Assembly: GCA_951640165.1 (NCBI GenBank)
Contig: OX621253.1
Location: 26,445,469 to 26,509,468, forward strand
DNA: 64,000 bases
Direction of reading: 5' to 3'
Source of the DNA: Pseudoips prasinana
Taxonomy: Eukaryota; Arthropoda; Insecta; Lepidoptera; Nolidae
A program made the translations under genes and the position numbers. The notes below the pieces were generated by a model. The model was not told the origin of the DNA. It made no database searches and saw only the letters and a list, made by a program, of their open reading frames with translations. Within the stretch, counting starts at the first letter, position 1. Each line of letters begins with the position of its first letter. Positions 55,226 to 64,000 of the stretch are shown here, in pieces.

Positions 55226-55521
55226 TATATGTTTTTAGCGAGAAATGGTTAGAAATTAAAGAACTCCCAGAGTAGCTAGTTTCCGATACAGTTAAAGGCA
55301 CAATCAGTGCAAAATGCAAATACTGTCAAACTACGTTACCCAACCACAAGCCGTACTTGATACGACACTCTGAAACTTATAAACACAAATCAATAATGAA
55401 AGCCATTAAATCCACATCAAATATTAAAGAATCATTAAAACCACCAGATCTCTCAGCAAATAGAGGTGAGATTAAAATTGCTGCAATGCTGGCTACAAAT
55501 AATTTACCATTCCTCTCATCT
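55226..55521 (+). pseudogene. hAT-C transposase N-terminal part (zinc finger)
   Basis: After a TTTTTAG acceptor-like site: EKWLEIKELPE, stop, VSDTVKGTISAKCKYCQTTLPNHKPYLIRHSETYKHKS, a C2H2/BED-like finger, then KSTSNIKESLKPPDLSANRGEIKIAAMLATNNLPF. Cut at about 55521 by a LINE; continues at 56429. Confidence 0.65.
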
Positions 55522-56428
55522 GAGCTACGCGGATGATATGACATTGCTCTGTCCGACTATTAAAGGTCTCAGGAAACTCCTTTTAATATGTCAAAAATAT
55601 ACTGAACGGCACGGATACAACGTAAAGAAAACCGTGATGATGGTATTTAAGGCAGGAAAAGGTCCGGAGAAGGTGCCACCCTTATATCTTGATGGCTCTA
55701 TTATAGGTAGAGTAGGATCATTCAAATACCCGGGACAAGTAGTTATGAAAAATCTCAGAGATGACGATGATATTGAACGAGAGCGCAGAGCACTATCTGT
55801 AATGTGTGCTCGCGCGAAGATTTTCGCGTGGGTTACTTGTACGCTAAAAGCGCGTTACACGATTAGAGTACATTACAACGATGCGTACAGAATACTGAGG
55901 AAGTTACCCCGTTGGTGTAGTGCGTCGAGTATGTTCGCCGAGGTCAGAATCCCCGATTATTTCGCGATTATTAGGTCACGTGTCGCTTCGTTCTGGGATC
56001 GCGTCCGTATATCTCGTAATACCATACTGCACACTTCGTCTAGGTGTTTGGACAATCCTATTCTTAAAGCTTGGTTGTCCGTGCATCATGACATGAATAA
56101 AAAAATTATGTTATACTACACGAATTTATTGATTATTTTCTTTTTTTTGTTTTTTTTTCTCAGCTTTTGCTGGCATTTCTTAACATTTAAATGACAAGGA
56201 GTTAGCAAGTCATATTATTGTTTATTTATTTTATTATTATTGTTATTTTCTTTTTTAATTACATATCAGCATAATTTTCTGTTAATTGATATTTTATTTT
56301 AATATAATTATGTTTTTTTTGTGATTATTTTATTCCATATTGTCATTATAGTTTTTATTTTATTTTAATAGGTACTTATACTATGGGTTTTGATGCCTTA
56401 AATAAATGAATTTATTATTATTATCAGA
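55522..56428 (+). pseudogene. 5'-truncated LINE in hAT-C
   Basis: The insert opens in mid reverse transcriptase, SHLSYADDMTLLCPTIKGLRKLL (YADD catalytic motif), followed by VKKTVMMVFKAGKG, LYLDGSIIGRVGSFKYPG, RVHYNDAYRILRKLPRWCSASSMFAEVRIPDYFAIIR. The 3' UTR is T-rich and ends AAATGAATTTATTATTATTA. Same family as the fragment at 19872-20115. The 5' truncation and repeat tail are normal for LINE insertion. Confidence 0.8.
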
Positions 56429-56750
56429 CACTCTAGTTAACTTAATAGCGGAAATTTGCCCCGATTCAAAAATTGCTCAGAAGATGAAGATGGGTCGTAC
56501 GAACGCAACAGCAGTTGTAACACAAATTTTAGGGCCCAGTTTTCGAAGTACTTTGCATGATTTTTTAAAACAACCCGGTAATTTCTTTTGCCTAATAAGG
56601 GACGAAACAACTGATGTTGGAACAAAGCAACAATGTGCGATGACAGTGATATATTGGAACAAAGAATTTAAATTAGAAACAGAATTATTAGATTTGCTGG
56701 AAATGGAAATGGCTTCAGGTACGGCTGATTTTACTCAAATTTTGGTCACG
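56429..56750 (+). pseudogene. hAT-C transposase, catalytic part
   Basis: LSDTLVNLIAEICPDSKIAQKMKMGRTNATAVVTQILGPSF..., FFCLIRDETTDVGTKQQCAMTVIYWN (first Asp region), ELLDLLEMEMASGTAD. This is the start of the DUF4371-like hAT domain of zinc-finger transposases. It stops abruptly near 56720-56750, where HARBI1-like sequence begins. Confidence 0.65.
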
Positions 56751-56784
56751 CTGATTTCGGTACCCAAGCTGATTTGCTGTGTAT

Positions 56785-57862
56785 GTGCCACGCAGTCAGA
56801 TGATGAATTCCAACAACGATATAGGTTTTCGAAAGAGAATATGAAAATAATGATTAAATTGTTGCGCTCTGACGTATATGTGGATACCCGGGGTGGTGGC
56901 ATTCCAGTAGAGCTACAAGTGATGCCAGTTATTATATGATTAGATACTGGGGCCGCCATGAGGTAAGTTCCTTTTATTATGCTCATGATTGTGTACTATG
57001 GATAGATGGTTAAAATGATTAACATATCCTATTTATCCACAGATTCAAGAGGACTGTGCAGACATCCACGGTATGAGTCAACCCACTTTATCGCGTATGT
57101 GCCAAAAAGTGGCAATTGCGTTGGCTTCCAAATTTCGCGGTATATTAAAATGCCGTCGAACCTCACGGAAGAAACCATGACTATTCGCAAATTTGAGGCA
57201 ATTTGTGGATTTCGGCATATCAACGGCGCGATAGATTGCACTCACATCAAAATAAGAAAAGTAGGCAGAGAAGCTGGGCAGAACCATGTCCATAGGAAGG
57301 GGCATTACTCCATCACCACCCAAGTAAGTAAACATAACTTCATCAAAAATCATTTAACAACTATAAATATAAGAACCTAATTAGTCAAAGTATTTTAAAT
57401 TTGTATAAATCTAGACCTGGTCTGTATTTAAACTTCTTTAAAAATGTTGTCAACAGGTTGTCTGTGATGCGGACCTAAAAATCTGTGACAATGTGTGTCA
57501 CTGGAGAGGCAGTACACAAGATGCCAGAATTTATCGGGAGAGTTCCATCACAAAACTCATTGGTGATATCCCTGTACACCCTCACTCCAGTGCTGAGACC
57601 ATGAACTCAAGCAGAGGAATCATACAACCGCGGCCATATCCAAACCCGCAATGTGCTTGAAAGATGCTTTGGTGTCTGGAAGCAGAGGTTCCGCATATTA
57701 CTTGAGGTGATGAGAGGCTCATATGCCACTATCAAGATGACTATCATCGCCTGTGCAGTGCTTCATAACTTGGCCATAATTTTAAATGAAAGTAATGGGG
57801 ATCAAGGCATGTATTTTTATGTTGCCGTAGCAGTTGACTACTTTCCACCTGATGTTACGTGA
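56785..57862 (+). pseudogene. HARBI1-like transposase (element E)
   Basis: Exon 1 to 56962: DDEFQQRYRFSKENMKIMIKLL, TRGGGIPVELQVM, stop, then a GTAAGT donor. Exon 2 (57043-57323): FQEDCADIHGMSQPTLSRMCQKVAIALASKF and, one frame away, FEAICGFRHINGAIDCTHIKI (first Asp), ending GHYSITTQ at GTAAGT. Exon 3 from 57453: VVCDADLKICDNVCHWRGSTQDARIY (second Asp). The block with the third Asp (GDSGYP) is deleted near 57590; sense resumes as HIQTRNVLERCFGVWKQRFRILL ... CAVLHNLAII. Close to vertebrate HARBI1 in motif style and different from Harbinger-A, -B and -C. Confidence 0.75.
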
Positions 57863-58204
57863 AAGTTTAAGATGACGAATATAATCAGACACCTGGTCTA
57901 ACATTTTGGTTACTCATATAATATGGGTTTCTATGTCAGAAATTGTATAATTTTGGTAGCTAGCCACAACAGGTTCACAGGTGATGGGTTACCACAATAG
58001 AAATGGGAAAAATACAAGGAAGATGTTTTTTTTTTGTAAAAATAAATTATGAATGCCCTCTTATATAATGTGCATCGAAGAATTATAGGGTTTATTCCTT
58101 GTGAGTGTGTGAGTACTTCAAGATAGCACCACACTTTTCTCACAACAGCAAGAAATATAAATGTTATATTAACATATTTTTGAACTCTTCTTTTTTATTC
58201 TCAG

Positions 58205-58353
58205 ATTCTTCCGGAGCAGAGCGGAGTTCAGCAGAGGTAGTAGTCAGAACTTCAAGTGATTCTGCTGAAGAAAAACCAGATTTGGCAGTCTTAGATGAAT
58301 ATGCCGGTCAAATATCCAGAGACATGTGTATTGAAAATTATATTATTAATTAA
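58205..58353 (+). pseudogene. Terminal exon, probably element E
   Basis: A TTTTATTCTCAG acceptor precedes DSSGAERSSAEVVVRTSSDSAEEKPDLAVLDEYAGQI... and a TAA at 58351-58353. Acidic, no known domain. By position it may be the last exon of element E transposase or of a partner gene. Confidence 0.35.
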
Positions 58354-58450
58354 AAATATATTTTTTGTAATATAATTTTTAATTTTTTCATATTTAATAA
58401 CAATAAAAACACACATCAAAAATAAAATCAGTCATGTTTATTTAACATTA

Positions 58451-58670
58451 AAATTTTTTCTCTCCAATAATCTTCCTCCAGATTCAAAACCGCCATTTTC
58501 TTTTTGTGCAACTCTTTGTTGCTCATGATTCTCTTGATCATATTTCAACCTTGTTTCATGAGCCTCTTTTTCGTAAGTCATGACCTTCTCCTTACCTTCC
58601 TTAGCGAGAAGAAGCAATTGGTGCTCATGATCTCCATGGCAGCAGTTTGATTTGTCACTAAAAAAAAGAT
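58451..58670 (-). pseudogene. Element E partner-gene C-terminal helix
   Basis: The minus strand reads GDHEHQLLLLAKEGKEKVMTYEKEAHETRLKYDQENHEQQRVAQKEN...LLERKNFNVK-stop, a charged coiled-coil-like end as in Myb/SANT-like Harbinger partner proteins. No upstream DNA-binding domain was found. It points toward the transposase gene from the opposite strand. Confidence 0.4.
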
Positions 58671-58999
58671 TACTTCACTAAACACCTTGGCACCTAAGAT
58701 CCACCAGCTTTGCTAATGAGCTGAAAACATTTGTTTTAACCCTGTAAAATTAAATAAATCAGAGCTTATTGATACCCTGTTTGTATAATAGACAAGTTAT
58801 ATTGTCCAATGCTGTGTTTTTGTTATAATCTAAATTTATGTCATGATTGTTCTGAAGAAAGGCTCTATTGATTTCTTTGTATGAACTAGAGGTTTCTAAC
58901 CCTCGTTCAAATTAATGCCTTTACAGTCAGTACACAATTAAGCATATGACTAAATACAGTAGGGTCGGATGTTGAACAGTGAGCCAACCAGATACAGTG

Positions 59000-60860
59000 A
59001 ACCACCTGGCGTATTGAACAAAATGCAACGTTGCCAGTTCGATCGTGTTAAAACTTACCTAGCGGGCACCCGTCCTCTCTCCCGTAATGAGCCGGCGGCA
59101 GCGGCTTGAGCGTGTCGTTTGACGGTGGCTTGTTTGTTTCCCGCCGAAAATTTTGTTATTCATTATAAGAACGAAAGCTGAATTGTGTCAAAATTGTTGT
59201 AGTTTTAGAGGTTCGATGCAAGTACTAAAGTAGGAATACCTTAGCGGTAGCTCGTAGGTGCAAGAAGCAGGTAGCAGTGACGTACGACAGGAAATATAAG
59301 AAGTACACACGTCACCGAAGAATAGTTTATTGCATAGGCACAGAAGATACACAGTACAGCACAGAACAGAAGGACTAAGAGTACAGATAAACACGAACAG
59401 TATTTTTGCGGACTAGTGTTGATCGCGTATAAAATAAGCGCGGAGCCACAGAATAAAAAGTACTTACGTACAGAAACGGCTCTTCGCGGAACAATTTATA
59501 GAAATAGCGACTCCTGCTACTAAGCAACTAAGTGCAATTCAGCTTGCATACACGCTCAGTGCCTACCGCGATATTCACATAAACGCTGCCGCTTCTAACG
59601 CATTACACTGTCGCTGTCGGACACGGAGTGTCCTGGCGTAGGGTTCCCTGCTTGCCGCTGTTACTGTGATACCTATTCATCGTCTATCTACTTATTAACC
59701 ACATAATCTATCTTATGTTTGATCCGTATATATTACACGGTCAATTTTTACAAATGTGATATTTTTTTTATATGTTATTTAAGCTGGCTCGACGAACTTT
59801 ACTATATTAATTCATAAATATCTCCTAAACGCGTGGACCGATTGGCATGACTCAAACGGATAAAATGGTTTTAGACCTAAATCTTTAATTTGACACCAAA
59901 ATCGTTAAGATATCTCGACAAACAAAAAATCACATTTTCAAGTTGCTCTCGTAATTATCTTACATGTTTGAAACTCATACCAATTCTTTTAAAAACTATC
60001 TTGGCCAACAAAAACGTTAAAACTAGAGTCTATACGACTGAAAACACATTATTTGGAATCTAATTATAAATAATGAACACCTACAAAATCCCTACTTTGG
60101 CATTTAAATAATAATTTGAACTAACATTTCCGCAACCGTAGGTAATGTAAAAACTGCTAAAACCTTTTCCCATTTTTTCGGCAAACATCCAAATGAACAA
60201 TACCTAGCACCAGACTTGTGATGATGAGACATTTTTGTTGTTCAATATTTATAGTATTAAGCAGAGAGCTGCCAGTACTTTTTAATCCGTGGCGTATGGC
60301 GCTGCGCGCGAGCGGTCGGCGACAGCCCTCTGGGTTACGCCACTGCCAAGGCGCGCGAAAGTGTAGGTAATTATCACCGTAGGTATGGCCGAGTGAAGGG
60401 GCCCTGGCGGAGCGTTGGACACAGGTATCGCGTGCGAAATAATAAGATGACTGGTCGGTCGGCGGCCGGCGCATGGGCAGCCGCGCGGAACTAGCGCCGC
60501 CGTGGCAACGGCGGGACCGGGCGTAAACTCCGGTCGCTGCACCAGTCAACTTACAAATACGATAAAATCTGTCTGTCCGGATTTTCATACAGTAAATAAA
60601 ACATGAATTTACTTTAAATAAATTATATAAAATTAATGTATATATATGTGACGCCACAGTAGTTTTAGTAGTTTTATGAGCATATTGTGTTATTAAAATT
60701 CGATATATAACCCATTATTTTATTATATTATTAGTTGAATGGTGTGTGTATTGAACAGTGAACCAGTTCTGCATAGTACACAGTGAACCGGTTCACCGTG
60801 TACCTCAAAACCGGTTTCTCTTTTTCTCGATAGGTTATGTTAAAAATGAATAATATTTTT
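59000..60860. other. Non-coding interior of the pogo-like element
   Basis: No gene recognised on either strand. 60280-60540 is strongly CpG- and G+C-rich and could be a promoter-like block or an older insertion. The open frames there (60157-60657, 60282-60542, minus) follow base composition and have no motifs. Confidence 0.45.
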
Positions 60861-60870
60861 GTTTGTTGTA

Positions 60871-61760
60871 GGATGCCAAGACAAAAAATAAGGAACTGTA
60901 AATAGGTAAACACACAAAAGACGAAATGACGTCGGCTTTACGAATGGTAAATCCATTAGAATGGCGGCAAAAACCTACAAAATTCCGTACCCTACATTGC
61001 GCCGATATGTGAAAAACAAACGTGGACACGGTGATAATATATCCCTTGTACCTAGGTATGATATTAATAAAGTGTTTTCTCAAGACCATGAACAAATATT
61101 ATTAAAATACTACAAGGACTGTGCACTAATGTTTTAAGGTTTGACCGTCAAAGAATGTAGGAAAGTAGCGTACGAAATGGCAAAGGTAAATGGCATTAAA
61201 ATACCAAATTCCTGGGAAAGAGATCGATTAGCAGGTTTGGAATGGTTTCGTTTCTTAAAAAAAAGACATTGTGATATTTCGGTGAAGAAACCAGAAGCTG
61301 TAAGTCTCGCACGAGCCACCTCATTTAACCGTGAAACTGTTGCAATATTTTTTAATAATTTGGAAGAGTTACTGAAACGGGAGCCTAGATTTTTGGATGA
61401 CACTCGAATATTTAACCTTGACGAAACTGGCACCACCACCGTTCAGAAACCTCAGGAAGTTGTGGCTCCTGTAGGAGCTAAAGTGGGTTAAGTCGTAAGT
61501 GGAGAAAAGGACACTCTCGTCACTACATACTGTATTGTTAGTGCGACAGGACACGCCCTGCCTCCTGCTATAATATTTCCTCGGAAAAACTTCAAAAACT
61601 TGATGATACACGGCGCACCTCCAGGTAGTTTAGGACTCGCGAATCCTTCAGGTTGGATGACTAGTAACTTATTCGTAGATGTAATGCAACATTTCATTAA
61701 ATATTCAAGCACAACACCAGAAAATCTGATTAAATATTCCTTCGACGTGAACTTATCCTT
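60871..61760 (+). pseudogene. pogo-like transposase remnant 2
   Basis: Starts MPRQKIRNCK (60871) after TTGTAG; a frame change leads to NGKSIRMAAKTYKIPYPTLRRYVKNKRG (psq helix-turn-helix), VFSQDHEQILLKYYKDCALMF and a stop. The frame 61141-61491 has VKECRKVAYEMAKVNGI, WERDRLAGLEWFRFLKKR (CENP-B-type domain), KPEAVSLARATSFNRETV and FNLDETGTTTVQ (first catalytic Asp). After another stop the same frame goes on: VVSGEKDTLVTTYCIVSATGHALPPAIIFPRK ... NPSGWMTSNLFVDVMQHFI. The last part of the DDE domain is missing. Confidence 0.75.
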
Positions 61761-61865
61761 ACTAAATATGGCTTAAATATTTAATTTGCTGCGTTCTCGG
61801 TGGTGTGTTGGTTTGTTAATTAATCTAATAAAGTTTATATGACTACGTGAGCGTTAGTGAGTTAG

Positions 61866-61909
61866 TTGGTTCTCAGTAGTTACCTACTTAGGTAACTACT
61901 GAGAACCAA
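61866..61909. repeat. Perfect fold-back, 21-bp arms, 2-nt spacer
   Basis: 61866-61886 and 61889-61909 are perfect inverted copies around CT, in the 3' part of the pogo-like element. Confidence 0.9.
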
Positions 61910-62615
61910 ACTATTAAAAAGGCTGATTGTTAATCTAAAAGTCTAATTGAAGTTAAAATTTATTGATATGTTGTGTTTGTATTCTATTTTCTACGGTTTC
62001 TTTAATGACGATTCCTTAATACCTTCAAAAAGATTTTAATTTAGAAGAATTTAATAGGGTTAACTGGACTTGGAACTTTAAGTAGGTCTTTGGTCTTTGG
62101 TTTTTTCGTGGTACTTTAACTGGTTGATCATTAAATGATGACTATTTTTTATTATACCATCGAAAAGACCATCAAGATAATTATTAATAATTAAGGTTTA
62201 GCATGATTACCAAAGTACACCTAATGGAAATGTTTAATTTTTTTTAGAACAATCAATATTTATTAATTGTCCTTTAAATGGTAAAAATAAAAGATGATTA
62301 TGAAAAAATGCGTGGTTTATATTGACAAATGAGGATTTCTTACTAGTAAATAAATTATGGTTCACTGTTGAATTAAGGGTGGTTCAGTGTAAACTACCCA
62401 TAGTACACAGTGAACCAATTTTTTTTTTAAATCTCATATATTTTTTATTTTGTCACCCTGGCTTTCTGCAACCTAAAACTTAAAAACCTTATGAAATTAC
62501 CTATTCAATGAAACCAAAACGAAATTCTTAGCTTTATCTTCTAGCAAGTTATAATACTTCAAAAAAGGGTGGTTCACTGTTCGACAACGCACCCTACTAT
62601 TAAAATTAAATATTG

Positions 62616-62655
62616 ACTTTTACATCATCCAACAGAAGATGGATGATGTAAAAGT
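62616..62655. repeat. Perfect fold-back, 16-bp arms, 8-nt spacer
   Basis: ACTTTTACATCATCCA at 62616-62631 and its complement at 62640-62655 around ACAGAAGA, just outside the right end of the pogo-like element. Confidence 0.85.
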
Positions 62656-63266
62656 AGGTGGAGGTAAATTTATATAATGTTACCTTGGCTACCACAGAAT
62701 ATTTAATTTTAATTGTACTGTATTTCATTAAGTTAACGAGTTGTGGAAGCTTGTTATTGCCATTTATTTATCTAAATTCGTAACCAATTGTATATAGCTG
62801 TTAGCTTCCTAAATAAAATAAAATAAAAAATACGCTGTCACGATCATAGGTCTATCATTCCACGTTTACCATAGACAAAAATATCCTAAACTTGGTCAAA
62901 CTCTATACCAGTCCCAAAAATGTTGACAGAGTAAAATAAAATGACGTTTCTTAGCTGAGAAACCTTTAAGTAGGGTTTTTAAATAAACAAATAGTTGAGC
63001 GGGGTTCAAGTGGTTGAGTGGGGTTTAGCCATGGTTAAGCGGCGGATCACAGAATTATTTTAAATAAGAGCATAATATGGTTTGTTTTAGAATAGACTCT
63101 ATAGTTTTCTGAAATACGTAAAACAGCCACCCTAACGCATTTTAGGCAAATTTTTTTGCATGACTCAAAACAATCACTTTTTGTTTTTTTTTTTCATGAA
63201 AATTAGTTTGTTTTGTTTACAGGCTCTTCTGGGATGCGGGTATTAACTTGAAACGATTTAACTACC
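62656..63266. other. Spacer with an AAATA-repeat tail
   Basis: 62664-62828 ends CTAAATAAAATAAAATAAAA and looks like a short LINE or SINE 3' end. The rest, up to 63266, holds no gene that I can recognise. Confidence 0.4.
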
Positions 63267-64000
63267 ATGGAACGCTCCAATGCTTCAAATGTCAATGAAA
63301 AGTCGTAATTTATGGAGTTGGAACTTCTCCATCAATACTTTGAAGATGACCCAAACATTGCCGATGCAAAGAACAAGTTGTCAATTATACGTCACCAATT
63401 TAAGCAGAAATGGGCACCAAAAGCAGGTACCTATTTACGTTAACATTTCTTTTGTTTTTTTATCGTAATTATATTTCATGAAATTTTATCAGTGACTAAA
63501 GGTTTATCTTTTGTTATAGAATTAAGTCCAGGTAGGCCTCAAAAGTCGTTTTCATACTTATGTGGAAGGAATAAAAGGCGAAAAACTGAAAACCTTCGAA
63601 CATCTGACTTAGATGTGCTGGCATACGCAACACAAATGAAATTGCGAGAAACTGGCGAAGTCGAAGCATTACAAATCGTAAAGGTCCTTACCAGCAACCC
63701 CCGGAAAGCAACAAAATATGCAGCATTGATAAAAGATCAAGCAGCTGAACATGAAAAAGAAGTTTCAACGAAATTGGCACACCTTCGTTCCCTGTTTATG
63801 TTTGTTGAAGCTGGGCTTACCCAGGCTCAATAAGAAGTGGTTCGAGACACGAATCCAGGCTTTTACCCATGCTATTCGATTCTAAAGAAGTTGAAGAAAG
63901 AATGTTACCCCGAAATCCACAGCATAACTGAGACCTGTGCCGAAGTAAGGGTACAAAGTTTAATGGATCACACCATCAAGCGATTATTATTGCACTTGGT
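63267..64000 (+). pseudogene. Uncharacterised family, N-terminal part, runs off window
   Basis: Exon 1 (63267-63426): MERSNASNVNEKS, TAA at 63306, FMELELLHQYFEDDPNIADAKNKLSIIRHQFKQKWAPKA, GTACCT donor. Exon 2 from 63520 after TTGTTATAG joins in phase: ELSPGRPQKSFSYLCGRNKRRKTENLR, LAYATQMKLRETGEVEALQIV, then a TAA at 63831-63833. The same frame then continues to the window end: EVVRDTNPGFYPCYSILKKLKKECYPEIHSITETCAEV...LMDHTIKRLLL. Only two stops break about 210 codons. I know the RP-K-F...KRRKTE and CYP-x-I-x-ITE-x-AEV-x-x-Q motifs from unnamed proteins of insects and hydra; those continue into a domain not contained here. Function unknown. Confidence 0.5.

Larger units (their letters stand above)
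58957..62599 (+). mobile_element. pogo/Tigger-like element
   Basis: Left end CAGTAGGGTCGGATGTTGAA, then CAGTGAGCC, after TA at 58955-58956; inward from the right (62599) TAGTAGGGTGCGTTGTCGAA, then CAGTGAACC. AGTGAACC or its complement recurs near 58992, 60750, 60790, 62350, 62400 and 62570, probably transposase binding sites. Length about 3.6 kb. The 1.85 kb before the transposase (59000-60860) has no coding sense and includes a G+C-rich block at 60280-60540. Confidence 0.7.

Noticed and set aside
60157..60657. 166-codon minus-strand frame in the G+C-rich block
   Set aside because: No motif. Several overlapping frames exist in the same block, as expected from base composition.
63267..64000. 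RAG1/Transib-like transposase
   Set aside because: The catalytic part lies outside the window, and the visible motifs do not match any I can tie to RAG1 with certainty, so no such name is given.

Overview
The window is a transposon-packed stretch of an insect genome, most probably a moth or butterfly. Evidence for Lepidoptera: a block starting GTGTGGTGACGGCATAG and ending with a 'GGAGGCTTTTGTCCAGTAG' signature (1318-1560) that I know from lepidopteran LINE 3' ends; tRNA-derived SINE pieces of lepidopteran style (5240-5370 and 36301-36341); LINE tails made of TTTGATTTGA and of TTA repeats; AT-rich DNA; short introns with GTAAGT donors. I recognise no conventional host gene. Almost every coding stretch is a transposase, a reverse transcriptase, a transposon partner gene, or a member of a poorly described arthropod family that may itself be mobile.

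Layout. 1-2002: remnant of a DUF7869-like gene, a lepidopteran LINE tail and an orphan exon. 2672-5109: piggyBac 1 (frameshifted). 5935-8466: IS630-like transposase remnant and a LINE 3' end. 9144-18225: a four-layer nest: a hAT gene split by a DD41D mariner-like element with about 660-bp terminal inverted repeats (TIRs), itself split by a short repeat, itself split by a Tc1 element with an intact DD34E transposase. 18411-20600: pogo-like and Harbinger partner-gene remnants. 20618-23064: piggyBac 2, intact. 23177-30677: Harbinger-A, carrying a hAT (8-bp target duplication), a MITE, a palindromic insertion and an intact mariner. 30829-35103: HARBI1-like remnant and a second uncharacterised gene family. 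36668-53536: Harbinger-C, split by the intact Harbinger-B, a gypsy LTR element with identical LTRs and a full-length R1-clade LINE. 54153-58670: LINE, hAT and HARBI1-like remnants. 58957-62599: pogo/Tigger-like element. 63267-end: a third uncharacterised family, running off the window.

The most unusual architecture is in the three Harbinger elements. Each carries a transposase gene and a MADF-type DNA-binding partner gene on opposite strands, each with two exons, arranged so that exon 2 of each gene lies in the intron of the other. Harbinger-B keeps both genes open and in frame across the inferred splice sites. The same layout survives in the decayed, clearly diverged Harbinger-A and Harbinger-C, so it is an ancestral and maintained design.

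A second theme is a set of at least seven short fold-back inverted repeats (11-29 bp arms, mostly perfect, 2-17 nt apart). Two can be shown to be insertions of an inverted copy next to its own source, in a partner-gene exon and in a Harbinger terminal repeat.

All coordinates were read by eye. Family names come from motif recognition, not from database searches. Exon joins rest on splice consensus plus reading frame.
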